Under the pieces are notes generated by a model, which saw nothing but the letters and a program-made list of their open reading frames with translations, searched no databases and had not been told where the DNA came from. A stretch of 64,000 bases of DNA from Spirosoma sp. KCTC 42546 (GTDB taxonomy: Bacteria; Bacteroidota; Bacteroidia; Cytophagales; Spirosomataceae). Positions 8,073-14,915 of this stretch are shown piece by piece. Where the stretch lies: NCBI RefSeq assembly GCF_006965485.1, contig NZ_CP041360.1, forward strand, positions 5,374,501 to 5,438,500, in the 5' to 3' direction. The stretch's first letter is position 1, and each line of letters begins with the position of its first letter. Made by a program: the position numbers and the translations under genes.

Positions 8073-8088
8073 CGGGGCCGCCCGTGCG
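8073..8088 (-). repeat. 16-nt hairpin insert A' (minus-strand CGCACGGGCGGCCCCG)
   Basis: Inserted inside the Trp codon of EIWYNRQ near the end of orfB; the exact edge is ambiguous by one base. Exact reverse complement of the insert at 6952-6967. Confidence 0.85.
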
Positions 8089-8188
8089 GTACAATCGCCA
8101 ACGAAGGCACTCAGCATTAGGCTATCTTTCCCCTTTCGACTATTATAACAGGCAATATCAAAATGTGGCTTAGAGATTTGTCCAGTGT

Positions 8189-8472
8189 TCTGTTGCAAGT
8201 CCACTTTGCATGTACTCAAAGAAATTGACCTTTTGCTTTAAGGCAGGTGCTACACCATTATGTTCAGCCCCGGCCTGTAATTCCCTTTTGGCCCTGATAT
8301 TCTCAGCAGTTTGGGTAACAGCCTTGTTGTGTTGCTTCTCTAAATCGTCTTTTGGCCGCTTGTAGAGATAGAGTTTTAAAAATTCATACGTACTCTGCTC
8401 CCCATTATAGAGGTCTAAATAGAGGCTAATTTTCCCGCTAGCCAGCGCCTTTTTTCGAAGTTTAACTGCCAT
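8189..8472 (-). pseudogene. Tyrosine recombinase, N-terminal fragment cut by IS3
   Basis: The frame starts at the ATG at 8470-8472 and reads MAVKLRKKALASGKISLYLD, LKLYLYKRPKDDLEKQHNK and ENIRAKRELQ. This matches the N-terminal arm-binding part of Bacteroidota phage-type integrases. It ends where the IS3 right end begins; the last residues before the stop are IS sequence. The core-binding and catalytic domains (R..HxxR..Y) are absent from the window. It begins 180 bp from tRNA-Leu and reads away from it, a usual layout for an element integrated in a tRNA gene. Likely the relic of a genomic island that spans part of the region to the left. Confidence 0.7.
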
Positions 8473-8591
8473 GTTTTGCTGCTTTATATTCCTAAGCTAG
8501 CAAGTAACAGACAAATAAACGAGTAACAAATAGGTAACAAGAAAGCGATAAGTAACAGAAAAGAAGAGAAAACAGAAAGCCTTAAAAACAC

Positions 8592-8618
8592 AAAAGCCAC
8601 TGATAATCAGTGGCTTTT
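8592..8618 (-). terminator. Terminator of tRNA-Leu
   Basis: Perfect 12-bp arms AAAAGCCACTGA and TCAGTGGCTTTT around a TAA loop. On the minus strand it follows tRNA-Leu by 34 bp and ends in a U run. Confidence 0.8.
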
Positions 8619-8652
8619 ACTTTCTCTTGTTTGCCCTTGTTAGAGCCTTTTG

Positions 8653-8736
8653 TACCGGGAGCCGGACTCGAACCGGCATGTCCTTGCAGACAATGGTGTT
8701 TGAGACCATCGCGTCTACCGATTCCGCCATCCCGGC
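8653..8736 (-). tRNA. tRNA-Leu (anticodon CAA)
   Basis: Acceptor GCCGGGA/TCCCGGT; discriminator A. The stem ATGGT/ACCAT encloses CTCAAAC (CAA). Class II variable arm TGTCTGCAAGGACA. Its 3' end faces the integrase stump, so it is the probable attachment site of the relic island. Confidence 0.95.
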
Positions 8737-8790
8737 GACAGAATCGTCTCTGTTTCCAGAGATGCGTTTGTCAAACGTGGGTGCAAAAGT

Positions 8791-8863
8791 AAGGAGAAAG
8801 AAGGAAAGGAGAAAGGAGAAAGAAAAGAAATCTTCATTATTTCTCCTTTCCTGACTTTCTACT
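8791..8863. repeat. Purine/pyrimidine long inverted repeat
   Basis: A purine-only stretch (AAGGAGAAAGAAGGAAAGG and on) faces a pyrimidine stretch; AGGAAAGGAGAA (8802-8813) pairs with TTCTCCTTTCCT (8841-8852). The arms are themselves near-tandem repeats of GGAGAAA. It lies at the 3' end of the ABC permease and may act as its terminator. Confidence 0.7.
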
Positions 8864-10097
8864 CATACCGTAATGCATCGATTGGGTCTAATTTGGAGGC
8901 TCGCACAGCCGGGTAAATTCCGGCAAACAGCCCAACCGTTATACAGACCACAAGCCCCAGTCCCATCCAGGCCCAGGGCACAACAAAGCCGCCTTTTCCC
9001 TGGCTGATCACACCCGAAATCAGGTTACCTACCCCCAGGCCCAATAGAACACCGCCTACTCCACCAAGAATGCAAATAACAATGGCTTCAATCAGGAACT
9101 GCTCCCGAATACGTTGGGGGGTAGCCCCGAGCGATTTCCGAATGCCTATTTCGCGGGTCCGTTCGGTAACGGATACCAGCATGATGTTCAGCAACGCAAT
9201 AGAAGCACCGAGTAAGGTAATGAAACCAATACCAAACCCGCCAATCCGCAAATAACCGGTTATGTTCTCCGTTTCCTTCGCCAGATCATCGGCTCGCTCA
9301 ATCTCGAAGGAATCAGGTTGGCCAAGTTGATCACGCCGAACTAACCGCATTGTGCCCCGTGCTTCGTCAACAGCTTCATCCTGATCTGACACGGTGGGTA
9401 CTGATGCGGTAATATCGAATGTCAGTTGCTGACTCCCTGCCAAGGCCCGGGCATTATCGAGCGGAATTAGGATGATCCGATCATCGCCCCCACCCGAAAA
9501 ACCTCCTTTTTTGGCCAACACACCCACAATTTTATACTGGTTTCCAGCCACCCGTATGACCTGATTAATCGGGTTCAACTTCCTCTCGAATAAGGTATTC
9601 GCCACTTCACTGCCAATTATGGCCACGTTGCGAGCGGCAGTCAGATCATTCGGCGTTAGGTTACGACCAGTTTCCATCGTGAATCCTTTCACATTCAGGT
9701 AGGCATCGTCGCCCCCGGTAAGCTGAATGTTCGGGTTTGTTTTCTTTGATCCGAATTTAGCCTGAGCGGCCCCGGCCACCACAGACGAAACAGAAATAGT
9801 AGCCCCATACGGAAATCGGCGTTTGAACTGAACGGCATCAAAATAATCGATTGGTGCATCCTGCCGCTGTACCCGCCCCCCCCGTCGGAATGCATCCTGT
9901 CGGGCTACAATGCTAAATGTATTGGCTCCTAGTCCTTCAAAACTACTATTCACTGAACTCTGAATACCCTCAATAGCCGTCAGAATACCCACCAACGAGG
10001 TAATACCAATGGCAATAATGAGTGAAGTCAGAATAGTCCGAAGTCGGTTACCAGCAATCGACCGCAACCCTTCGCGTATGTTTTCGAGTAGATTCAT
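8859..10097 (-). CDS. MacB/FtsX-type ABC transporter permease
   Basis: 412 residues from the ATG at 10097 (MNLLENIREGLRSI); the longer frame to 10151 would run into a purine-rich repeat. N-terminal TM followed by a periplasmic MacB_PCD-like domain (residues of about 45-260), then three TM segments in the FtsX domain with the conserved TERTREIGIRKSLGA motif and a final VRASKLDPIDALRYE, both typical of MacB-type permeases. Such proteins work with an ATPase and often a membrane-fusion protein to move lipoproteins, peptides or drugs across the envelope. No ATPase gene is adjacent, so its partner must be elsewhere. Confidence 0.88.
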   Translation of the reverse strand: MNLLENIREGLRSIAGNRLRTILTSLIIAIGITSLVGILTAIEGIQSSVNSSFEGLGANTFSIVARQDAFRRGGRVQRQDAPIDYFDAVQFKRRFPYGATISVSSVVAGAAQAKFGSKKTNPNIQLTGGDDAYLNVKGFTMETGRNLTPNDLTAARNVAIIGSEVANTLFERKLNPINQVIRVAGNQYKIVGVLAKKGGFSGGGDDRIILIPLDNARALAGSQQLTFDITASVPTVSDQDEAVDEARGTMRLVRRDQLGQPDSFEIERADDLAKETENITGYLRIGGFGIGFITLLGASIALLNIMLVSVTERTREIGIRKSLGATPQRIREQFLIEAIVICILGGVGGVLLGLGVGNLISGVISQGKGGFVVPWAWMGLGLVVCITVGLFAGIYPAVRASKLDPIDALRYE

Positions 10098-10100
10098 GAA

Positions 10101-10185
10101 AAAGGAGAAGGGAGGAAAGGGAGGCAGGAGGAAAGGAAGTTGGCCATACATTCTCCCTTTATTCCCTTTCCTCCCCTTCCTCCTA
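10101..10185. repeat. Purine/pyrimidine long inverted repeat in a divergent gap
   Basis: GGAG/GGAAAGG words (10103-10140) face CTTTCCTCC words (10152-10185). It lies between divergent genes, upstream of both, so it is not simply a terminator. Same word type as 8791-8863 and 50834-50938. Confidence 0.65.
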
Positions 10186-10255
10186 TTTTTTGCACAATAT
10201 TTGCTTATCTTTCGTTATTACAAAACTACCACGAGCATTCTTAATAGGGAAACCA

Positions 10256-11518
10256 ATGAAACGGCTGCTGTTACCGCTTATCCTAATTCTGACCCTGGTG
10301 GGCCGGACATGGGCCTCTAAAATCCTGATTCCTATGGATGATGCCCAGAAAAATCATCTCAAAGCCTATGGGATTGCCTATTGGGTACTGAAAGTTCATG
10401 ATACCGAAATTGACTGGTTACTCAACTATCGGGGTGGTTCGTTTATGCTCCCCCAAAGTCAGTCGTTTATCAACGAAATGGTCATTCGTGGGGTTAGTTA
10501 CGAGGTAATTTCAGATGCCCAATCAGCACAGATCTTAAGCGAGATTGCTGCTGCTGATGCCAATATGGATGCCGTGAAATTGCAGAAACCACCCAAGGTT
10601 GCTGTTTATTCGCCCAAAACAAAGCAACCCTGGGACGATGCCGTAACCATGGTAATGTCCTACGCCGAAATTCCTTATGATGTTGTTTTCGATGAAGAAG
10701 TGATGAACGGCAAGTTGCCCGAATATGACTGGATACACTTGCACCATGAGGATTTTACGGGACAATATGGCAAGTTTTTCCACTTCAAAGATCAGCCCTG
10801 GTACATTGCTCAGAAACGCGAAGCCGAAACAATTGCGCATAAGTTTGGCTTCACGAAAGTGCCCCAGTTAAAATTGGCGGTAGCCCAGAAAATTCGTGAT
10901 TTCGTGCTGGGTGGAGGCTACCTGTTTGCCATGTGTAACGCTACGGATACCTACGACATCGCACTGGCCTCTCACAACACCGATATTGTCGATTCGTTTT
11001 ACGATGGTGATCCTGCCGACCCCAACGCCAATAGCAAATTGGATTACAGCCAGACGTTTGCGTTTCGTAACTTCCAGGTCTATACGAATCCTTACCTGAT
11101 CGAGTTCTCCAACATCGACAACCAACCCGAAGAGCGCGGCCTGAGCGAACACAATGACTACTTTACGCTCTTTCAGTTCTCGGCCAAGTATGATCCTATT
11201 CCAACCATGCTAACCCAAAACCACCTGAACGTGATTAAGGGATTTATGGGTCAGACAACCGCGTTCAAGAAAAACCTGATTAAGCCCGAAGTGGTCATCA
11301 TGGCCGAAAATCGCTCGGCGGGCGAGGCTCGTTATGTTCACTCGCCTTATGGCCGTGGCTTCTTTACATTCTATGGTGGCCACGATCCTGAAGACTATCG
11401 GCACGAAATCGGCGAAGAACCTACAGATCTGAATCTGCATCCTAATTCAGCTGGCTATCGCCTGATCCTGAATAATATTCTGTTCCCAGCGGCTAAGAAG
11501 AAGAAGCAGAAAACGTAG
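10256..11518 (+). CDS. Secreted protein of the family often labelled 'asparagine synthetase B'
   Basis: 420 residues; the ATG at 10256 gives a signal peptide (MKRLLLPLILILTLVG, cleavage near TWAS). The mature part starts KILIPMDDAQKNHLKAYGIAYWVL and contains LLNYRGGSFMLP, WIHLHHEDFTGQ and YVHSPYGRGFFTFYGGHDPEDY. As I recall, relatives in Bacteroidota carry the name asparagine synthetase B, but I see no N-terminal Cys glutaminase nor an ATP-pyrophosphatase SGGxDS motif, so that name is doubtful. The VAVYSP, YGRG and GGHDPED parts recall a ThuA or glutaminase-like fold. Role unknown, periplasmic. The C-terminus is lysine rich. Confidence 0.6.
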   Translation: MKRLLLPLILILTLVGRTWASKILIPMDDAQKNHLKAYGIAYWVLKVHDTEIDWLLNYRGGSFMLPQSQSFINEMVIRGVSYEVISDAQSAQILSEIAAADANMDAVKLQKPPKVAVYSPKTKQPWDDAVTMVMSYAEIPYDVVFDEEVMNGKLPEYDWIHLHHEDFTGQYGKFFHFKDQPWYIAQKREAETIAHKFGFTKVPQLKLAVAQKIRDFVLGGGYLFAMCNATDTYDIALASHNTDIVDSFYDGDPADPNANSKLDYSQTFAFRNFQVYTNPYLIEFSNIDNQPEERGLSEHNDYFTLFQFSAKYDPIPTMLTQNHLNVIKGFMGQTTAFKKNLIKPEVVIMAENRSAGEARYVHSPYGRGFFTFYGGHDPEDYRHEIGEEPTDLNLHPNSAGYRLILNNILFPAAKKKKQKT

Positions 11519-11624
11519 GAGGACTGAGTCATATCAACTTTAACAACAACTTAACTTATTTTTACTCAGGCTTTAATGATCAGTCGGGTAGTTAGCGAAT
11601 CAATTCATTTTTTCGTTATCTACT

Positions 11625-12404
11625 ATGAAAAAGCTTATAGCATACATTCTGACTGCCCTGTTACTAAGCAGTTGTACAACCATTCGTCAGGGTGAAGTTG
11701 GCGTTAAACGCAAGCTGGGGAAATTAGATCCAGTTGTCCGCGGATCGGGCGTACATACCTACAATCCCTTTACAACAACCATCATTAAGGTGCCAACCCG
11801 CACCATCAATCTGCCGCTTGCCCTCGAAAACATTCCGTCAAAAGAAGGGCTGAACATAACAGCCGAAATGGCTGTCCTCTACCGCGTTCTACCCGAAAAA
11901 GCTCCCGAAGTACTTTCTACCATTGGTGACCGCTACGAAAATGTAGTCATTGTCAGTGTATTCCGATCAGCAGCTGCGGACGTTTGCGCCCGATATTTTG
12001 CCAAAGATATGTACACCGGTCAGCGGGAAGAGATCGAAAAAGAAATTGCGTCCGAAATGCACACCGTGCTGGAGAAACGGGGTATTGTGGTGGAGAGTGT
12101 TCTGATGAAAAGCATTCAGCTACCCAAAGGACTTGCACAATCCATTGAACAAAAGCTCGAAGCGGAGCAACAGGCCCAGCAAATGGAGTTTGTCCTGATG
12201 AAAGAGCGTAAAGAAGCCGATCGAAAAGTAATTGAAGCAAAAGGGATTGCCGACTCACAAAAGATTATTTCAGAAGGGCTTAACAAGCAGCTCATCGAGT
12301 ATAAAACCATCGAAGCCTTCAGGCAGTTGGCGGCTTCCCCTAATGCGAAAATTATAGTCACAGACGGAAAAACGCCAATGTTAATTAGTCCAAACGGACA
12401 ATAG
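11625..12404 (+). CDS. SPFH/band 7 (prohibitin-like) lipoprotein
   Basis: 259 residues. Lipoprotein signal with LLLSSC (Cys about residue 17), followed directly by an SPFH domain: GEVGVKRKLGKLDP, YNPFTTTIIKVPTRT and GLNITAEMAVLYRV. The C-terminal half is a charged coiled coil (KLEAEQQAQQMEFVLMKERK, AKGIADSQKI). Prohibitin-like proteins form large membrane-bound rings that scaffold or guard membrane proteases. It follows the 10256 gene by 106 bp on the same strand but no operon is clear. A convergent hairpin ends it. Confidence 0.85.
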   Translation: MKKLIAYILTALLLSSCTTIRQGEVGVKRKLGKLDPVVRGSGVHTYNPFTTTIIKVPTRTINLPLALENIPSKEGLNITAEMAVLYRVLPEKAPEVLSTIGDRYENVVIVSVFRSAAADVCARYFAKDMYTGQREEIEKEIASEMHTVLEKRGIVVESVLMKSIQLPKGLAQSIEQKLEAEQQAQQMEFVLMKERKEADRKVIEAKGIADSQKIISEGLNKQLIEYKTIEAFRQLAASPNAKIIVTDGKTPMLISPNGQ

Positions 12405-12419
12405 ACTCATTCAACGTTC

Positions 12420-12466
12420 AGGTTTCGTGTTCCAGCTAAGGTTGCTAACCCTTGAACACGAAACCT
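12420..12466. terminator. Bidirectional hairpin between convergent genes
   Basis: 13-bp perfect arms AGGTTTCGTGTTC (12420-12432) and GAACACGAAACCT (12454-12466). It lies between the band-7 gene (+) and the nuclease gene (-). No long U run on either side. Confidence 0.65.
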
Positions 12467-12482
12467 GTAGCCTAATTAAGGG

Positions 12483-13544
12483 TCAATTATCAAACCATTC
12501 ATCAACAACTTCTTCACGGCCTTTGCTTTCAAGTTTCCGTTCCAGATCGTCAGGGATTTTCGGAAAGAAGTCGAGTCCCGTTAGTTGTTCTATAAGATCC
12601 ACAGGCACAACAAAGTCTTTTATCGAGTTGGTGGACCCTTCATTATTGAGCAAAAAGCCAATCATCCGAATTTCGGGCTTATTGCAATACAGAATAACTT
12701 TATAAAACTTAGCAGGTACGCTTACTTCATTACTTTTCCCAATAGTGGGCAAACCGGGCTTCAACACCGGTCCTGTCACGACATAAAGTCCATTATCGCG
12801 CCGGGCCCACAACCGCACCTGGTTTTCGAGATCACTCCAAATACCCCGATTAAACTGAGGCTCCTGCGGTGTGATATTGCTCATAAAGAACGTCTCCCGC
12901 ATCATTCGCTGCGAAAACTTAAAGTCGGCAGCCGGGGCCAGATGCCCTCGATCATAGCCAGAACGGGTATAGTCGGCAGGGAGCGCAGTCCCGTTTTCAA
13001 CGGATGGGTCGGGTTTGAACTGTTCGTATTTTCGGTCGGCGTCGCCCGTAGTTTCGTAGGCAAGTAGCGGGTAAGCCACCCATTCCGCATCTTTATATTG
13101 ATCCCGATAGCTAAGCGTATAACCTTCATGACGAATCAACTCACCATTGGCCCTGGATATCGGTAACAGGAAATCAACCTGTTTTTCAAAATCAAACCGC
13201 TGGTTACCCGACGATGCCTCCGAGGGCTTGTTCGAATTTACATCGCTGGCTTCACTTTCATCGGAGGACGATGACTTCCCTCCTCCCCGCTTGTCGGTAG
13301 TCTCATCTGAGTTGGGCTCAGGCGCTTTGTAGGGGTTAGAATCCTCCCGGTCTGATCGGGATCGACCCAAACCAATCATCTGCCGAAAGTCATTCCAGAA
13401 CGCCACAACGGGCTGGGTCCGGCCACCGTAGTGAAGAAAAAGCCCGATCAGGAAAAACACGAATAGAATAACCAGCGTGTTGCCCCGTAGGCGGAAGCCC
13501 TTACGAGCGTATTTTTGGGTCGAAAATCGAGGTTTGACGAACAT
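12483..13544 (-). CDS. DNA/RNA non-specific endonuclease (NUC1), membrane anchored
   Basis: 353 residues. A single TM helix at about residues 22-38 is followed by a low-complexity Ser/Asp/Glu-rich linker (60-115) and the NUC1 domain. Catalytic motif DRGH at 198-201 and the metal-site stretch QFNRGIWSDLE with N232 and W236 are intact. The orientation of the TM predicts a periplasmic catalytic domain. Enzymes of this family cleave DNA and RNA without sequence preference and serve in nutrient scavenging or competition. It is the intact counterpart of the remnant at 101-457. Monocistronic, between a convergent and a divergent neighbour. Confidence 0.88.
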   Translation of the reverse strand: MFVKPRFSTQKYARKGFRLRGNTLVILFVFFLIGLFLHYGGRTQPVVAFWNDFRQMIGLGRSRSDREDSNPYKAPEPNSDETTDKRGGGKSSSSDESEASDVNSNKPSEASSGNQRFDFEKQVDFLLPISRANGELIRHEGYTLSYRDQYKDAEWVAYPLLAYETTGDADRKYEQFKPDPSVENGTALPADYTRSGYDRGHLAPAADFKFSQRMMRETFFMSNITPQEPQFNRGIWSDLENQVRLWARRDNGLYVVTGPVLKPGLPTIGKSNEVSVPAKFYKVILYCNKPEIRMIGFLLNNEGSTNSIKDFVVPVDLIEQLTGLDFFPKIPDDLERKLESKGREEVVDEWFDN

Positions 13545-13554
13545 AAGTGTAAAT

Positions 13555-13640
13555 CTACAAACGGTTTACGGTTTTGGATTTATGGCCCTCGTCAATTCAC
13601 ATACCACCTATACGTAAACCTTGAACTGTAAACCTCAAAG
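13555..13640. repeat. Imperfect word-like inverted repeat in a divergent gap
   Basis: GGTTTAC words (from 13563) face GTAAACC words (to 13634). It lies between divergent genes and so is not a simple terminator; same style as other intergenic hairpins here. Confidence 0.5.
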
Positions 13641-13655
13641 TGCTGTTTTTCTCCC

Positions 13656-14915
13656 ATGTCATCTCTGAATATTATTGTTATCGGTGGCGGGGCCGCTGGC
13701 TTTTTCGGGGCAATTACGGCTGCCGAAACCTTTCCCAACGCTACCGTTACCATTCTCGAAAAAAACCGTACTGTACTGAATAAAGTCCGCATCTCGGGCG
13801 GGGGCCGTTGCAATGTTACCCATGCCTGCTTTGATAACCGGAAGCTGGTAAAATACTACCCACGTGGCGAGAAACCCTTACGCTCACTGCTCAGCCAGTT
13901 CGATGCTGCTTCTACCGTTGACTGGTTCGAGCGTAGGGGCGTTAAGCTGAAAACCGAAGCCGACGGACGTATGTTTCCGGCCACCAATACCTCCGAAACA
14001 ATTGTCGATTGTTTGCTCAACACCGCCCGCCAGTTAGGTATTCAGGTTCGTACCAGTTGCGGAGTTGCTGCTCTTCGGCGGAATGGCTCCTCACGATGGT
14101 CTGTCGAGTTGCTCACGAACGAAACCCTCATCGCCGACCGGGTGCTTATTGCCACAGGTGGCTACCCGCAACTAATGTCCTACAGCTGGCTTCCAGAACA
14201 AACAGAGCCGCTTCTTTCGCCAGTTCCTTCTTTGTTCACGTTCAATACGCCGGATAGTTATTTGTTGCCGCTGGCCGGCGTGTCGGTGCCCGACGCTAAG
14301 GTGTATGTGCTGGAAACCAAGCAAGAGCAACGCGGCCCGGTTCTAATCACCCACTGGGGATTCAGTGGTCCGGCTATATTGCGATTATCCGCCTGGGCAG
14401 CCCGCGAGCTAGCCGATGCTCATTACCGTTTCACACTCCGTATCAACTGGACGCCCGATCTGAACGATAATTCGCTTCGCAGCAAGTTGCAGGATTTTCG
14501 CCAGCAAAATGGCCGAAAACAAGTTGTTTCCCAGAATCCCTTCGGCTTACCATCCCGATTATGGCAGGCATTTGCCGTAGAAGCAGGCATTTCAGATCTG
14601 CAACGCTGGGCCGACCTGCCCGCCAAGCTCCTGAATCGATTAGCAGAACGCATCATTAACAGTCAGTTTCAGGTATCAGGAAAAACGACGTTCAAAGATG
14701 AGTTTGTGACCTGTGGTGGCATTTCACTCGATGGACTGAACCAGCAAACCCTGGAAAGCAAAGCCCAGCCGGGACTGTTTTTTGCGGGAGAAGTGCTGGA
14801 CGTTGATGGCATCACAGGCGGCTTCAATTTCCAGAATGCCTGGACCACAGGCTTTATTGCCGGGTTAGCTATCGGCAATAAAGCGTCTTCATTACAGCCG
14901 AGTTCAGCTAGTTAG
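13656..14915 (+). CDS. HI0933/YhiN-family FAD-dependent oxidoreductase
   Basis: 419 residues. Rossmann start IIVIGGGAAGFFGAI, then RISGGGRCNVTHAC (family signature), the central LPLAGVSVPDAKV region and a C-terminal GITGGFNFQNAWTTGFIAG dinucleotide motif. Members are often annotated as aminoacetone oxidase family or NAD(P)/FAD-dependent oxidoreductase; the substrate is not established. Full length, no break. The stop overlaps the stop of the convergent gene at 14912 by 4 bp. Confidence 0.88.
   Translation: MSSLNIIVIGGGAAGFFGAITAAETFPNATVTILEKNRTVLNKVRISGGGRCNVTHACFDNRKLVKYYPRGEKPLRSLLSQFDAASTVDWFERRGVKLKTEADGRMFPATNTSETIVDCLLNTARQLGIQVRTSCGVAALRRNGSSRWSVELLTNETLIADRVLIATGGYPQLMSYSWLPEQTEPLLSPVPSLFTFNTPDSYLLPLAGVSVPDAKVYVLETKQEQRGPVLITHWGFSGPAILRLSAWAARELADAHYRFTLRINWTPDLNDNSLRSKLQDFRQQNGRKQVVSQNPFGLPSRLWQAFAVEAGISDLQRWADLPAKLLNRLAERIINSQFQVSGKTTFKDEFVTCGGISLDGLNQQTLESKAQPGLFFAGEVLDVDGITGGFNFQNAWTTGFIAGLAIGNKASSLQPSSAS

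Larger units (their letters stand above)
7200..8173 (+). pseudogene. IS3 orfB (DDE integrase) interrupted by three 16-nt inserts
   Basis: In the -1 frame after the A6G run: FPVEMMCRVLNVSRSGYYYW, GSPKITQDL, then the rve core with WVSDLTYIQT (first Asp). At [11 protein letters not shown] (second Asp) 16 nt are inserted at 7826-7841; at [18 protein letters not shown] (catalytic Glu) 16 nt at 7965-7980; at YIEIW|YNRQRRHSALGYLSP 16 nt at 8073-8088. The frame ends at TAG 8171-8173. Deleting the three inserts gives one continuous frame of normal length with no other lesion. As it stands the mRNA reads out of frame after 7825 and stops at 7873. Two inserts abut catalytic motifs. Confidence 0.85.
6887..8188 (+). 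mobile_element. IS3-family element carrying five 16-nt inserts
   Basis: ACTGGACA (6889-6896) and its inverse TGTCCAGT (8179-8186) are the likely ends, giving about 1.3 kb, usual for IS3. No target duplication is visible, consistent with loss of one flank. It encodes orfA (6928-7265) and orfB (to 8173), each intact only if five 16-nt inserts (6952, 7183, 7826, 7965, 8073) are removed. The right end cuts a tyrosine recombinase gene at about 8189. With the inserts removed the element would be about 1.22 kb. Confidence 0.8.

Noticed and set aside
2798..8088. Inserts as group I/II introns or retron parts
   Set aside because: 16 nt is far too short for any self-splicing intron, and no reverse transcriptase or maturase is present in the window.
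6952..8088. Inserts as sequencing adapter or linker artefacts
   Set aside because: Three different sequence types with compensating changes, in both orientations, plus a relative in a tRNA, do not fit a single adapter; raw reads should still be checked.
7945..8148. 67-codon frame as an independent gene
   Set aside because: It is the orfB tail ([13 protein letters not shown]) read between inserts B' and A'.
12585..13067. 160-codon plus-strand frame opposite the NUC1 gene
   Set aside because: Antisense shadow; the minus frame carries DRGH and the TM anchor.
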